Assembly: GCA_951799445.1 (NCBI GenBank)
Contig: OX637288.1
Span: 2,420,501-2,484,500, forward strand
Source: Pseudisothecium myosuroides
Taxonomy: Eukaryota; Streptophyta; Bryopsida; Hypnales; Lembophyllaceae
Reading direction: 5' to 3'
DNA length: 64,000 nucleotides
Below, one piece after another: positions 12,037 to 24,479 of the stretch. The first letter of the stretch is position 1. Each line of letters opens with the position of its first letter. The notes below the pieces were generated by a model. It saw nothing but the letters and a program-made list of their open reading frames with translations, searched no databases and was not told the DNA's origin. Made by a program: the position numbers and the translations under genes.

Positions 12037-12454
12037 TATTAGGGGAGATAATCCATTCTTGATCACTTAAGGAATTACAAGTAGGTGGAGGGCGGTTTGT
12101 TTGGAGGGAAAATTTTCCCATCTGTAAAAATAGAGTTTGGATAGTTTCCAAAATTTTCAGATTTTTTTGTCTCAAAACAAAATTACTATGAATTAATCAA
12201 TTGGAGATTGTGTTCATCCCATATTGGTGGTGTAGGTCTTGTTATTTCCGACCAAGGGTTGGTTGCAAAATCAACCAAGGGCTGGTTGCAATATTGAGAG
12301 TCTTTGAACCAATCATAATGCGCTACAATCGGGGCCACAATTGCCTTGAGAACCATGCCATAATTAATCACTATTCTTGTCCTCCTTGATGGAAAGAGAG
12401 AAGTCTACTTTGCCAGAATGGGGTGTTGATCTGGAATGGATTATCTCCCCTAGT
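12037..12454. mobile_element. MITE with AGGGGAGATAATCC termini
   Basis: ATTAGGGGAGATAATCCATT at 12,037 is mirrored by AATGGATTATCTCCCCTAGT at 12,435-12,454, giving terminal inverted repeats of about 25 bp. The interior has two further short repeats of GGTTGGTTGCAA / GGCTGGTTGCAA. An inverted, end-less relative lies at 1875-2100. The target duplication is not clear. Confidence 0.8.
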
Positions 12455-12712
12455 GGGGTACACTTCACTGACATAATTTAGCCCACTATGGGCTTGCTCC
12501 CATTTGGCCTAGAATGGGGTAGTTTACCTTACATTGAAATTCAATGTTGAAATCAGGATTAATACTTCAAGCACGTGGCCCTGCATGACCAAGGTAGTCA
12601 CCAAAACTGCTCCGATTATTGAACCAAACCAATAGGTGTATTCTTTGTTTCTACAGTATACAATGAAGTCATTCATTGACCACTTTTTGGCCTCAGCATC
12701 CTCTAACCCCTA

Positions 12713-13537
12713 AAGGACATTAAGAGAAACATTGTCAAAAACTAAGATTTTTTGTTATGTTATTCAAAAATGAAATTTTTTTTTTTTTTAAACTTCAACC
12801 ATAAGAAATTGAAGTAAAGTGATTTACAAGAGTGTGGAAAAAATTTCAACCTATTTGCCCGCATGGATTGAAAGATCGTAACGTTTTTTTTTTTCATTCC
12901 TGCATAAGAGGCTCAACAAACTTCATGAAGCAAATATAGAATCTAGCTTACTCTAAACCACCCTGCAATGCAAGGACATTGTGTCAATTGACAATACACT
13001 AGTCATTTCTTGATGATTTCTTGTGCAATGAGAAAAAAATTTATTTGAAATCCGAACAATAAAAAGCTAGAGGCAAACATTTGGAATATGTGGGAAAAGT
13101 TTCAAGAATTTTGACTCCATAGATTGCAAGATAACAAGACTTGAAGTTAGAAGAAAATGTTTTTCTTTGAAACCGCCCTAACATAGCTAACAAAATTTGA
13201 CTCCTCTTAGAATGTGATTTGAGGGTTTAAATTTTTCTTGACAACTATATGCCGTATTTTATTAGTTACATACATGCCAAATTTCAAAAGCTGATGAGCC
13301 TTTTTGCTAGAGATTTCCATGAGAATCTTAAATTGCCCAAGCTGCCCCCAAAGTTTAGGGCTGCATAACTTTTGATCCGGGCACCCAATTGGAAAAAAAA
13401 TTATTTTTTCACGAAGGAGGTACATGTTTACACATAGTGTCCAAATTTCATGAACATCCAACCCAAAATGACTATATAGAAATCTACCCAAGATTTCTTA
13501 CATACGTTGAACGGACACTTGGTCCTTTAGAGGTTTA
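12713..13537. mobile_element. TTAA-type MITE, family D, copy 1
   Basis: The left end is CTAACCCCTAAAGGACATT. The right end is GGTCCTTTAGAGGTTTA, which reads TAAACCTCTAAAGGACC in reverse complement. The outer TTAA is mutated on both sides. The interior, with GGATTGAAAGAT and ATACATGCCAAATTTCAAAAG blocks, aligns with the copy at 22,744-23,680. Confidence 0.7.
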
Positions 13538-14160
13538 GGGTTTAAAAAAAAGCAGTCCAATCTCCATGCAACAAGTAGCCAATCAATCCAAACCATCAAA
13601 GTATTTTAGACAAATTGGGGCTCAATTGGGCTAGGGATGATTTGGAGTCTGCCTACCTTAGCACATGCTAGGAAAAAATTATACATATGATTTAAAAAAG
13701 AGAAAAAAATGGCATTGCTTTCTAGATTTCAATATATGTTTGGTTGCTACAAGTCAGCACGCCACAAAACAAAGTTTGTACACCCTTCCTCGTAGAGAGC
13801 TTTCTAATAGTACTGAAAATGCAATCACAAGAAATACGGTCCAAAAGATCTCACTATTACAAACAAACAAAACAAACAAACTCATTTTAGATATAGATGT
13901 ATAAAATAGTAGATTGAATTTCTAATTTAGGCATTTTGGAGGGCCCTAGAACAATTTTTAGCCCTTAAAAAAAATTTGGAGTTGAAGATTTGGAGCATTG
14001 GTTCAATGTCGTCTACTATGAATTTACATAAGTTGACAATGTTTTGATTTTTTTTCTTCTAAGTAGTAGCTTCAATTGCAATGTGTGTTTTTGTTTATAT
14101 CAACACAAAGATCACACATTTGCTTTAGATGTATTTTATTCTAGTATTGGGAATACTACC
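13538..14160. other. Intergenic DNA, nothing recognised
   Basis: No gene is supported. GGAGTCTGCCTACCTTAG near 13,640 resembles the end of the 280-bp MITE family at 16.0, 18.1, 19.6 and 52.6 kb, but no partner end was found. Confidence 0.3.
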
Positions 14161-14164
14161 ATAA

Positions 14165-14345
14165 GTATGGGGCAAGGTTGGTACCTCTTTGAACAAAAAA
14201 TAAAGTTTGAAAGATGCTAAAAATAGTTTTTTTTCCAATATTCTTTTTTTCACCATACAAAAGTTTGGTATTCTGAAAAATATTTTCTTTAAAATTTTGG
14301 CATTTTTTTAGAATATTTCCCATTGATCTTTCCCTACAACTATAA
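14165..14345. mobile_element. Small MITE-like repeat, copy 1
   Basis: This aligns with 34,495-34,690. Shared blocks are AAAGATGCTAAAAATAG / GGCAGATGCTAGAAATAG, CCAATATTCTTTTT and TTTTTAGAAT..TTTCC, then CCCTACAACT. The termini are clearer in the other copy. Confidence 0.6.
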
Positions 14346-16028
14346 TATGCCATTTGGCACAAAATTGACAAATATTTCTTGCAACAAGACATACAAACAA
14401 AAATTAAAAATCTCAAAGTAGAAGTTGGGTAGAAGGAGTTGGATTTTAAGTCATATGTTGCATAATGTTATAAAATTGCAAAATGTCCACTCTCCTATTT
14501 AGGAAAGAACTCTAATATTTTAGTTGTAGTCATAACCATAATTGCAACCATAATGTCTCCATTGAAGTTCCACTAATTAAAGCTCTTAATGAGTGTCTTG
14601 TTTGATTTATTTTACAAGGAGGAAGACATAGATTTAAACCCTTAAGGACTAGAGGATGGTGAAATTTTCAAAATCACGAAGATGTATTACAAAATGAATC
14701 TATGAATAATAATCTAATGACGAATTTAATCAAAAAATTTAAAATAATATTAATAGATCATATCCATATGTTAGATGTCCTAAGTGAAAATGTCGTTAGA
14801 TTCTAATTTTGGTGGGTTTCCTAAAGATTTTTTTTCCATTAATTCAAGTCATTTTTTAAGGATCATTTTTTGAACCAGAAAAGTTATATTTTCTGATGAA
14901 ACAAAGTTGTACACATTGAGCTATAAAATATTTGCAAAAAATAATTTTGAAAATCTACATTGTATAACTATTAGAGAACCAACTAAAAAATGCACCAAAC
15001 TTTGGATGGATGGAAAAAATAAAATTTAGCATTCTTAGAACATATTTGAATTCATCCATTTTTCAATTTGTGAACATTTAGTATTTTTAATCCATAAAAG
15101 TAAGTGGAAAATCATTTATACAATTGTAATGTATTTGACTTCTAGATTATGAATTATGCACTAAAATTGTAGCAAGACATATACAATTGAATTGATAATT
15201 CAACAATTAGTATCTTTCTTTCAAATGTCACTTTAATATCTTGACCATATCATGCACAAATACCTCACTATACACGTAGAATATGAGAACATTTTGTAGC
15301 TTCTAAGACATGTAGGAAAGTACAATAATGATCCAAATTGGGAGCGCCATATGTGTATTGATCCAATTCAATATGAATTCAAACTTTTGTAACTCCTGCG
15401 TACTTCAATTTGTGCACTTTCTATATAAAATATTCAAAAAAGTCTGTGCTAGGTGTCAAATTAGGCTTCCAAGAGTCTCAAGATAATTCAATATAATCGT
15501 ATTGAAAGTTGTTCAAGAGGATAGTTTAGCTAACTACACCTCTTGAACCTATAATACATTTATAACATTGTATAACCAAGAAATGGTCCTCCCCATGCTA
15601 AAAGGATACATTGTAAGAAACTCGTGTTTTTTCTAATGCAATCTTCTGGACATTCACTTGCTTTTATGTTAACAATAATGTCAAATTTAATGTCAAAAAA
15701 CATGTAGATGTCTATAAAAATGTGCTAAAAAAACCCGTGTTTTTTAGTAGTATTAGCAAGACATTAAATCCGTCTTACGAAGTGGGACCAACAGGGTAAA
15801 TTTTGCGTTTTTTGGAAGATAAAAGTAAAAAAAAGCTTCCTATTTTTAGCCGAGTTTAGGATATGTTGTAGTCCTCTTGTAGCTAATTTGGGGTCTCTGA
15901 TTGCAAATATGAATTCAAAATTTACAAAAAAAATCATTTGTGGCAAATAAAAAATTCTTGCATTTCCTCCTAGGATAAATCCAGCCAGAGCTGGTTCCAC
16001 TTCATAGAATGGGTTTAATGTCCATGTA
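14346..16028. other. AT-rich intergenic DNA, nothing recognised
   Basis: No gene or complete repeat was recognised. TTTAAACCCTTAAGGACTAG near 14,632 looks like a decayed supergroup terminus without a partner. Confidence 0.35.
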
Positions 16029-16305
16029 GTAAAGTATGTATCCCAAAATCGTCACTAATTGCTATTGTGCCTAATTACTACTATTAGACTATTCAAATTC
16101 TTATATATTCTTGTTGGCAAGGGAAAGGAGGTTCAAAAGCACCAAAGATCGCGACATTTGGATACTGTATGCAAAAGTTATAAAGGAATTAAGTTTGGTT
16201 CTAAAAGCGTTTCTTTCACAGAGGTACATAACTGATTTGGAAAATGTACACACACTGAAGATGGCGCTTTAAGATTAGTGGCGTATTTGGGATGCCTACC
16301 TTATT
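16029..16305 (+). mobile_element. MITE family E, copy 1
   Basis: The block contains GGAAAGGAGGTTCAAAAGCA, GCGACATTTGGATACTGTAT and GCAAAAGTTATAAAGG, shared with copies at 18,050, 19,612 and 52,643. The ends read GTATGTATCCCAAAAT and ATTTGGGATGCCTACCTTA, inverted relative to each other. Length is about 277 bp. Confidence 0.75.
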
Positions 16306-16393
16306 ATGCCTCTCTAGATGCGTAGGAGAGACTTTCAATTAATTCAAGGATTGGAGTGGGCTGAGGAGCCATGTCAAACAATTTTGGTCACTA

Positions 16394-17518
16394 CAGTAGA
16401 ACCTCTCTAAGTCGATCCCCTTTAACCCCTAAAGGCCCAAGGTTTTTTTTCTGCCAAAAAACACTGAAAACTGCCATTTCTATAGCAAAAAGTAAAAAAA
16501 AATTAAAATTGTTTTGTTTCCACATCTAACCGTAGGATCTTACACCTAATTGGTATGAGAATGTGTGGAAAAAATTTCAGAATTTTTGACCGCACAGATT
16601 GCAAGATATCTGCGTTTAAAGTTGAAAAAACAAGTTTTCTAGCACATTGCGGGACTAGATTTTTTGACTTTGAACATTTTTAACTTAAAATTTTTTCACT
16701 ACAGCGTTTTGAGCTTTAAATCTTTATAGTGGAGAATTGAGTTGAGAATCTAGGAAAAAAAAAAATTCAAAAAAACTTAATTATCATTCTTAAAAAAATT
16801 GTTAAGTAGAAGTAGGTACAAGATAGAAGGAAAATCTAAAATATTCATATATTTTAGATGGAATTTTAATGCACTAATCCCAATGGTGAGATTGTTCTAG
16901 CAAGTACACTAAACCATTCCAAAAAAATAAATTTGAAAAACTACAAAAAATGCATTCCGAAATGAATCCTACAAGTTATTTTTTTCAAGAAGATGCTCTA
17001 ACTGCCCGAAAACAAGAATGTCCATAACTTCCTCATAACAAATCCAAATGAAATGAATCAAAGCTTTCCAGATAGACAAAAATATAATCTATGAGAAAAA
17101 AAATATTAAAAAAAAAAATTCAAATTTTTGTCCATTTTTTTTTTGCTGCCCGGGCTGCCCCCCGTCCCCGTTTCAGCTTATTTGGTCATAACTTTTTTTC
17201 CCGGGCACCGATTGAGAAAAAAATTATATTCCCACAAAGCTTATCAATTTTTCTATCTCCAAAGAAAATTTCAAAAAATTAGAACACAATTTCAGCCCTT
17301 AGGTACCTGCCCGAAAACGCATTTATCCCTCGAAGGGACAACGGGCTTTTAGGGGTTAAGTCGATAAACCTCTCTAAATCAATCATGTCAGACCGATCCC
17401 GGACTGGGCCAGATAACAAAGGTTGTGACTAAAAATGACCCTCTCTAAGTTAATAAACCTCTGTAAACTAATCATGTCAGACCGGTCTGGGACCGATCGA
17501 CTTAGAGAGGTTCTACTG
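16394..17518. mobile_element. Emigrant/pogo-like MITE carrying a nested TTAA element
   Basis: CAGTAGAACCTCTCTAAGTC begins at 16,394 and GACTTAGAGAGGTTCTACTG ends at 17,518, a perfect 20-bp inverted repeat that continues imperfectly inward. Each end is flanked by TA, the Tc1/mariner-pogo target duplication. The terminus resembles the plant Emigrant consensus (CAGTAAAACCTCTATAA from memory). Nearly all the interior is the family A element at 16,432-17,359. Without it the element is about 200 bp and has an internal direct repeat around CATGTCAGACCG. Confidence 0.85.
16432..17359 (+). mobile_element. TTAA-type MITE, family A, copy A2 (intact)
   Basis: The ends are TTAACCCCTAAAGGCCCAAG and, in reverse complement, TTAACCCCTAAAAGCCCGTT, with TTAA on both sides. 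The 928-bp interior matches copies at 20,271, 21,560 and 31,271 closely. Landmarks are GCCATTTCTATAGCAAAAAG, CTTTCCAGATAGACAAAAAT and a GC-rich GCCCGGGCTGCCCCC block. Short open frames in the GC-rich segment differ in frame between copies and do not look coding. Confidence 0.9.
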
Positions 17519-17572
17519 TATAAGAGTCCCCTTTTCAAGGATGCGAAAGGACCCAGGTGTCATTGGTAACCA

Positions 17573-17971
17573 ATGTTATGTCGCAGTCATGATGTCTCTC
17601 CGCAGATTTCACAGATTGAATGCTATGGGAAGGCTTGTTTGATGCCCCCTTCCATTCAATATGCAGTTTCAAAATCTACACAGTGGGTGCACTCTAGGGT
17701 TAACTTACGAGCAGCGACGATGACAACAAAATTATACCACTTGGCTCCTAAGAAGGGACTTCATTGTCCTAAACTCCATTGGGTACGTAAACTCGCAGGT
17801 AAGGTACCAAGTTTTCCCCATCAGCTGCATTTGCAGTCTTGTCGCCATGAAGGAGATAAGGATGTGGTAATCGGGATCTTTGTCATAAACTCCTTACCAG
17901 TTCTTATTAACTGCAGTGGGCTATCAATTAGGGACAGGTGCTCAGTTCCTGTCAGGTATAACAAGGACTAG
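17573..17971 (+). CDS. Unrecognised 132-codon open reading frame (doubtful)
   Basis: An ATG-to-stop frame of 132 codons lies in a GC-richer stretch between two MITEs. It is rich in Cys, His, Ser and Arg and shows no domain, signal peptide or membrane segment that I recognise. No convincing neighbouring exon was found. It may be a chance frame, or a fragment of a captured gene. Confidence 0.15.
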   Translation: MLCRSHDVSPQISQIECYGKACLMPPSIQYAVSKSTQWVHSRVNLRAATMTTKLYHLAPKKGLHCPKLHWVRKLAGKVPSFPHQLHLQSCRHEGDKDVVIGIFVINSLPVLINCSGLSIRDRCSVPVRYNKD

Positions 17972-18049
17972 CTAATCTACAAATGCCCTAAATTCATTAG
18001 CTGGATTACACGGGATCAGCCCAGTGTTTGGGATATTTTTTTGAGTTTT

Positions 18050-18324
18050 AAGGTGGATACCCCCAAAACCACCACTAACTGTTACTATGCATCAATACTA
18101 TTATTAGACTGTTCAAATTTTTATATTTTCTTATTGGCAAGTGAAAGGAGGTTCCAACGCACCAAAGAACGCGACATTTGGATATTGTATGCAAAAGTTA
18201 TGAAGGAACACAGTGTGGTTCTAAAAGCGTTTCTTCCACATAGGTACATAACTTGATTCCGGAAATCTGCACAAAGTGTAGATGGCGGTTTAAGGTTAGT
18301 GGCCCATTTTGGAGTGCCTCCTTT
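18050..18324 (+). mobile_element. MITE family E, copy 2
   Basis: It starts AAGGTGGATACCCCCAAAAC and ends in GGAGTGCCTCCTT, an inverted pair. The interior GAAAGGAGGTTCCAACGCAC and GCGACATTTGGATATTGTAT is shared with the other copies. Confidence 0.75.
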
Positions 18325-19611
18325 ACCAGCTATTTTTCTTTTATTCCTATATTTGAACCTTTTTTTTTCAAATACTCAATCCAATTATTTTTTCTATTTT
18401 TTTTAAATTCTAAATAAAAAGTTTATAGATTTTTTCACCGTGCTATTTTTACACTAAATAGGGGTATTAAGGGAATTCATACTAATCAATTGACATTTCA
18501 CACTATATAAATATCTACCTTTGTTGTACACCAATAGTTATTGAAGTGTTCGGGAGTTGTACATCATGTTTCAAACATCTACTTTTTTCTTCAGAAGGTC
18601 CCTTTAATTTTTTGGTTGCCTTAATACCTCTATTTAGTGTAGAGAACTTTGAGCTAGTTGTTGGTTCTTCCCAAACATTGCATTGTATGCACCTGCTACA
18701 CAAATTTGATTAAGAGTTCAAACGGATGCAAAGAATTTTGTCTTCATTTATAGTGGCTCTCAAAAATGTTTTGTGAGCTTACAAAAATTGCCATAGCTAA
18801 TTGAAGAATTAGAGATTTTTTCAACAAAATTAGGATACATTGTGGTACAAGTAATACTCCTATATGAAGTTAAATTTCAATTTTCTTGAAATAATTTTTT
18901 ATTATTTTAATTTTTTTATCAAATTTATTAGTAAAATAAAACTTTTAATACAAGTAATTTTTTTCTAGATTCTTTAATAAGTGGAATGAGAATTCTTTTT
19001 GGAATGTTGTGGTAAGAGTTTCACTAATTTTAAAAATAATTGAGTGAAAATTTACTAAAAAAATATGATTCTTAATATTTATATTATTTATAATTATTCC
19101 AATAATCTCCAAAAATATATATAAATTTAATTATTGTACAAAATACTTATTTACTAATTTTTATAATTTTTTGAAAATTTTAAAATGAATCATTGAAAAC
19201 ATTAAAAAAAATTGGAGTTGTACTGAAGTTGACACCATTTCAGGTAACAAAACTTCAAAATTTGTGAAGTTCTTATCACAAAATTCCATAAAGAATTCTC
19301 GTTCCTTTTATGAAAGAATCATGAAAAATTTTGCTTGTATTAAATTTTTAGTTCATTGTTAAGTATTTTTAATTTTTGAAATTTTAATTTATACAAAATT
19401 GTAATTTATACCTCAACATGTCCTAAATTTTTTTTTTAAACCCTAATTCGTCAATTAGTTATGGCAATTTTTGAAGCATATAAATACTTATGAGAGCCAT
19501 TGTATGCCAATAAAAGAATAAAAGGCAAGTACATAGCAAATAGAATCAAAATTGTGCCTCATAACATCATTCAACAAGATTGAATGTTTTCCAAAACTGA
19601 TTTTTTTGGAT
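18325..19611. other. AT-rich intergenic DNA, nothing recognised
   Basis: Long A/T runs are present. No gene or bounded repeat was recognised. Confidence 0.4.
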
Positions 19612-19892
19612 TAAGGTGGATACCCCCCAAATTGCCATTTTTTTGCTGTTGTGCCTAATTACTTTTATTAGACTTATCAAATTTATATATTTTTTTGTTA
19701 GCAAGTGAAAAGAGGTTTCAATGCACCAAAGGACATGAAATTTGGATATTGTATGCAAAAGTTATGAAGGGTCAATTTTTTGGGTGGATGATGTAAAATT
19801 GATTCTTCCACATATATATGTGATTGATTTTGGAGATGTACACAAAGTGATCATGGCAATTTTAGTCATGGTGCGATTTTGGATGTATCCAT
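19612..19892 (+). mobile_element. MITE family E, copy 3
   Basis: It starts AAGGTGGATACCCCCCAAAT and ends near TTTTGGATGTATCC. It is diverged from copies 1 and 2 but keeps TTGGATATTGTATGCAAAAG. Confidence 0.65.
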
Positions 19893-20270
19893 GTACGTAA
19901 CTAGGAGATAAACTTGTCACTTGATAATAGTGTACTACTAGTGGTAATTGGATATTTTGTATAAATATATTAAATCATATTTTTACACTTTTGGGGGGCA
20001 ATAAGGTGAAGAATATTTTCACACGTCATTCATCAAGTCTTGGCTATGTGCTTATATGTAAGCTTAAGGAATATTAGCACTTGGTGTTAAAAATTGTTCT
20101 TACCGAGGGTCTTCGGAACAAATTTAGACCTATTTTTGGACCAAATTCACATTGCAAACATCATTCCTAACACCAAGTGTAAGCATACCTTTAATTGTGA
20201 AAGTTTTAGCAATTTGGATTTCATACAATTTGCAAGAGTGGCTAAGGTACAAGTACCTATTTTTGATAAC

Positions 20271-21209
20271 GTAACCCCTAAAGGCCCATTGTCCCTTCGG
20301 GCGACAACTGGGATTTCGGGTAGGTACCTAAGGGTTGAATTTTTGTCCTGATTTATTGAAACTTTTTTTGGAGGTAGAAAAGCTGATTAGCTTTGTGGGA
20401 ATACAGGTTTTTGCACAATTGGTGCCCGAAAACAATAGTTATGACCAAATAAGCTCAAAACAGGGGACGGCGGGCAGCCCGGGCAGCGAAAAACAAATTG
20501 GCAAAAATTTGATTTTTTTTTGAATACTTTTTTCTCATAGATTATATTTTTGTCTATGTGGAAAGCTTTGGTTCATTTCATTTGGATTAGTTATGAGAAA
20601 GTTATGGACATTCTTGTTTTTTGGGCAGTTAGAGCATCTTCTTGTTAAAAATAACTTGTAGGATTCATTTCTGAATGCTATTTTTGCAATTTTTCAAAAA
20701 AAAATAAATTCTCATGGTTTAGTTTACTCGCTAGAACAATCTCACCATTGGGATTAGTGTATGTTAATTCCATCTAAAATATATTAAGATTTTTTATTTT
20801 CCTTCTATCTTGTACCTACTTCTATTTAACAAATAATTTAGGAATGATAATCAAGTTTTTTTGAATATTTTTTTTCCCCTAGACTCTCAACTCAATTTTC
20901 CACTGTAAAAATTTAAAGCTCAAAACTCTGTAGTGCAAAAATTTTAAGTTAAAAATGTTCAAAGTCAAAAGATCTAGTCCCGCAATGTGCTGAAAAATTT
21001 ATTTTTTCCACTTTAAACGTAAATATTTTGCAATTTGTGTGGTCAAAAATTCTGAAATTTTTTCTATACATTCTCATACTAGTTAGGTGTAAGATCCTAT
21101 GGTTAGATGTGCAAAAAAAGCATTTTTCAATTTTTTTACTGTTCGCTTTAAAAATGGCAGTTTTCAGTGCTTTTTGGCAGAAAAAAGGCCTTGGGCCTTC
21201 AGGGGTTAA
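20271..21209 (-). mobile_element. TTAA-type MITE, family A, copy A3
   Basis: This copy is reversed relative to A2. It starts GTAACCCCTAAAGGCCCATT and ends CTTGGGCCTTCAGGGGTTAA. The interior is collinear with A2 in reverse complement. One outer TTAA has mutated to GTAA. Length is 939 bp. Confidence 0.9.
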
Positions 21210-21559
21210 GCATTTTAGCTTGTAGGATATGGGAAATTTGTTGAGAAATTGAGCTCAATGTGTGCAAACATAAGGATGTGGAAGAATGGAAATTTTTTAA
21301 ATTTTTTTCCAAGAATGAATATTTTATTCAATATAAATGTCAATTTTTCATTTAGATCCATTCTTGTTTTTATGGACTCATTTATTATGGTTAGCTTTGG
21401 TTCTTCTCCCTAATTAAGGAAAAAAGAGAGATGAGTGAACAAGAAGATACAAACAAAGAATCTTTTTCATTGAACACTACATCTACTTGTTATTGACAAT
21501 AGGTTAGTCTATAAAGCCATTATCAAGTGATTGTTGGAAATAGGTACTTCTATCTTACT

Positions 21560-22490
21560 TTAACCCCTAAAGGCCCAAGGCCTTTTTTTCTGCCAAAAAA
21601 CACTCAAAACTGCCATTTCTATAGCAAAGAGTAAAAAAATTTGAAAATTATTTTTTTTCACATCTAACCATAGGATCTTACACCTAACTAGTATGAGAGT
21701 GTGTGGAAAAAATTTCAGAATTTTTGACCGAACAGATTGCAAGATATCTGCGATTAAAGTGAAAAAAACAAATATTTCAGCACATTGCGGGACTAGATTT
21801 TTTGACTTTGAACATTTTTAACTTAAAATTTTTGCACTATAGAGTTTTGAGCTTTAAATCTTTATAGTGGAGAATTGAGTTGAGAGTCTAGGGAAAAAAA
21901 AGAAACTCAAAAAAACTTAATTTTCATCCTTAAAAAATTTGTTAAGTAGAAGTCGGTACGAGATAGAAGGAAATCTAAAATATTAATATCTCTTAGATGG
22001 AATTAAAATGCACTAATCCCAATGGTGAGATTGTTCTAGAAAAGAAACTAAACCATGCAAAAAAAAAAATTTGAAAAATTGCATTCAGAAATGAGTCCTA
22101 CAAGTTATTTTTTTCAAGAAGATGCTCAAACTGCCCAAAAAACAAGAATGTCCATAACTTTCTCATAGCATATCCAAATGAAATGAATCAAAGCTTTCCA
22201 GATAGACAAAAATATAATCTATGAGAAAAAAAATATTAAAAAAAAAATTCAAATTTTTGTCCATTTTTTTTTGCTGCCCAGGCTGCCCCCCATCCCCTGT
22301 TTTGAGCTTATTTGGTCATAACTTTTTTTCTTGGGTACCAATTGAGAAAAAAAATTATATTCCCACAAAGCTTATCAATTTTTCTATCTCCAAAAAAAAA
22401 TTCAAAAAATCAGAACACAATTTCAGCCCGTAGGTACCTGCCCAAAAACGCATTTGTCCCCCGAAGGGACAACGGGCTTTTAGGAGTTAA
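21560..22490 (+). mobile_element. TTAA-type MITE, family A, copy A4 (intact)
   Basis: It starts TTAACCCCTAAAGGCCCAAG and ends GGGCTTTTAGGAGTTAA. Length is 931 bp, in the same orientation as A2 and close to it in sequence. Only about 350 bp separate it from the oppositely oriented A3, so the pair could form a large hairpin. Confidence 0.9.
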
Positions 22491-22743
22491 GTCATATGAA
22501 GAAGTGGTTCTGGTACTTTATTTGTTGTATAATTCAACCATTGGAGGTATTGTAGCTAAATATAAGGTCGTCCGGCCTATTACTACCCAGATTAGGCGGT
22601 TGGATACCTTGTAAGCAACAAAATGTATTTCTTATATTTTTTAGAGCATATAACATTCAATAGGTTGTGGCTTTGCGTCTCTTCCCCAATAAAATGATGT
22701 TAAATATTTTGCATTCCATTAGTAGCTATGGAGGCATATGGTA

Positions 22744-23680
22744 TCAACCCCTATGGGCCAAAGGGTGTTTTGAAAGATAAAAAGTCCAAAACTGCCGTTT
22801 TTTAATGCATTGTCCAAAATCCATTTTTTTAACAAAAATTACCACTATACAAAAGTGTATTAAACAAGTAAGGCAATAAGTAGAAAAAAATTCATCCCAT
22901 TTGACTACATGGATTGAAAGATTATAAATTTCTAAAGTGAGATAAAAAACTTTTTTTCATTCCTATAAACTAGGGGCAACAAACTTCAAGCCTTCTTGGA
23001 ATTTTTTTTTGCTCTACACATAAATGTGAATTTTCACCATTCATAAGTATATCATGTTAGGTTCACTCTTGAATTTTTTTGAAAGCTAATATGAAGTTTA
23101 GATTATTCAAAATCACCTTGCAGTGCAAAGAGCTTAATTGAATTGGTAATACACTAGTAATTTTTTCATAATTTTTTGTGCAATGAGGAAATTTTTTATT
23201 TGAAATCTAAATGGGAAAAATTAGAAAAACACATTTGAAATATTTTGGAAAAATTCCAAAAACATTGACTTCATAGATTGCAAGATAATAGGACTTGAAG
23301 TTAGAAGAAAATGTTTTTTTCTTGAAATCGCCTTGACATAGCTTACAAAGTTTGACTCCTCCTAGAATGTTATTTGAGAACTAAAATTTGTTTTTTTAAG
23401 GTACAATTTTATGCCATATTTTATAAGTTACATACATGCCAAATTTCAAAAGTTAATGAGTGTTTCGTAGAAGATGCCCCAAAGATGCTCAAATTGTACA
23501 GGTTGCCGTAATTTTTAATTTGGGCCTCCAATTGGAATAAAAAATTACATTCCCACTGAAGAGGTACATGTTCACACCATGTGCCAAAATTTTGTAAACA
23601 TCCAACCAAAATTGACTACCTCGGAACCTACCCAAATTTTCAATTGTTTGTTCAACACACAATTGACCTTCATAGATTAA
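22744..23680. mobile_element. TTAA-type MITE, family D, copy 2
   Basis: The left end is TCAACCCCTATGGGCCAAAG and the right end AATTGACCTTCATAGATTAA, both decayed. The interior matches 12,713-13,537 (ATGGATTGAAAGATTATAA, ACATACATGCCAAATTTCAA). Confidence 0.65.
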
Positions 23681-23878
23681 GAAGGAGAATAGTGAGTATG
23701 TTTTGCGACCATACTAACTTTGTGGATGATGACTCAAGAGAGAAAAAATAGCCTCTTTGAGGCCAAAGGTAGTGTGCTTTAAAAATGACCATTTCAATGT
23801 ACATCACCCATTGACAACAATAGTAATTTTAAGCAATATGTCACTCATTCCTAGATAGGGGTCACATTTAGAATACGA

Positions 23879-24302
23879 TTGATTTTAGAGCAGCCTGCTC
23901 TAAAGCTAACCGTCCTCTTGAAATCGATCCTATAAAAAGCTATTGAATGGTTATGAGGTGGTCCGTAAATGGATTGCTTTAGCCTTCATTGAATTTTTAA
24001 AAAAAAAAAACATTCTTTACTGCAAGAGCCAGTCATTGGCCTTAATGTACTCATATTAGTTTAGAAGTTGCAAGTAGACGCATTTTGGGAAACCTAGGGT
24101 CACAAATAGGTACCTACAATAAACATCTTTGAAAATTCATAAGTAATTCAAAAATACTTCCAAAAATATGAAACCACTAATGTTACATTTGGCATCTATT
24201 TTTCTTTCTCTGAAAAATGAGCTAAAAATATTTTTGTCAAACCTATGAAAAAGGCTGACCAGCCTTTAAATGGTCGGTTTTAGAGCAGACTACTGTACCT
24301 TA
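23879..24302. mobile_element. MITE family F, copy with GGTTTTAGAGCAG ends
   Basis: GATTGATTTTAGAGCAGCC lies on the left and AAATGGTCGGTTTTAGAGCA on the right. The interior shares CATAAGTAATTC..AAAAATATGAAACCACT with copies at 34.2-34.75 kb and 46.0-46.3 kb. Just to the right (24,290-24,360) is a short tandem repeat of CCTTACCTTACTGAATGTT. Confidence 0.5.
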
Positions 24303-24479
24303 CCTTACTGAATGTTGTGCCCTTAAATGGTCGACTACCTTACCTTACTGAATGTTCTGCTGGGGATGGCTGGTCAGAGTGCAATACAAGAAAAATGAGA
24401 ATTTTTTCAACAAAAAACGGAATTTCTATTAATTTTCAACGCGCATTCAGTTGCCAAAGCCTGTCAAAACCGCGCGCAG

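Noticed and set aside
17091..17352. Similar short frames (with FGHNFF motifs) in several family A copies, suggesting a conserved peptide
   Set aside because: They fall in the one GC-rich part of the element and their similarity follows from DNA similarity between copies. Frames and lengths differ between copies, and no domain is visible.
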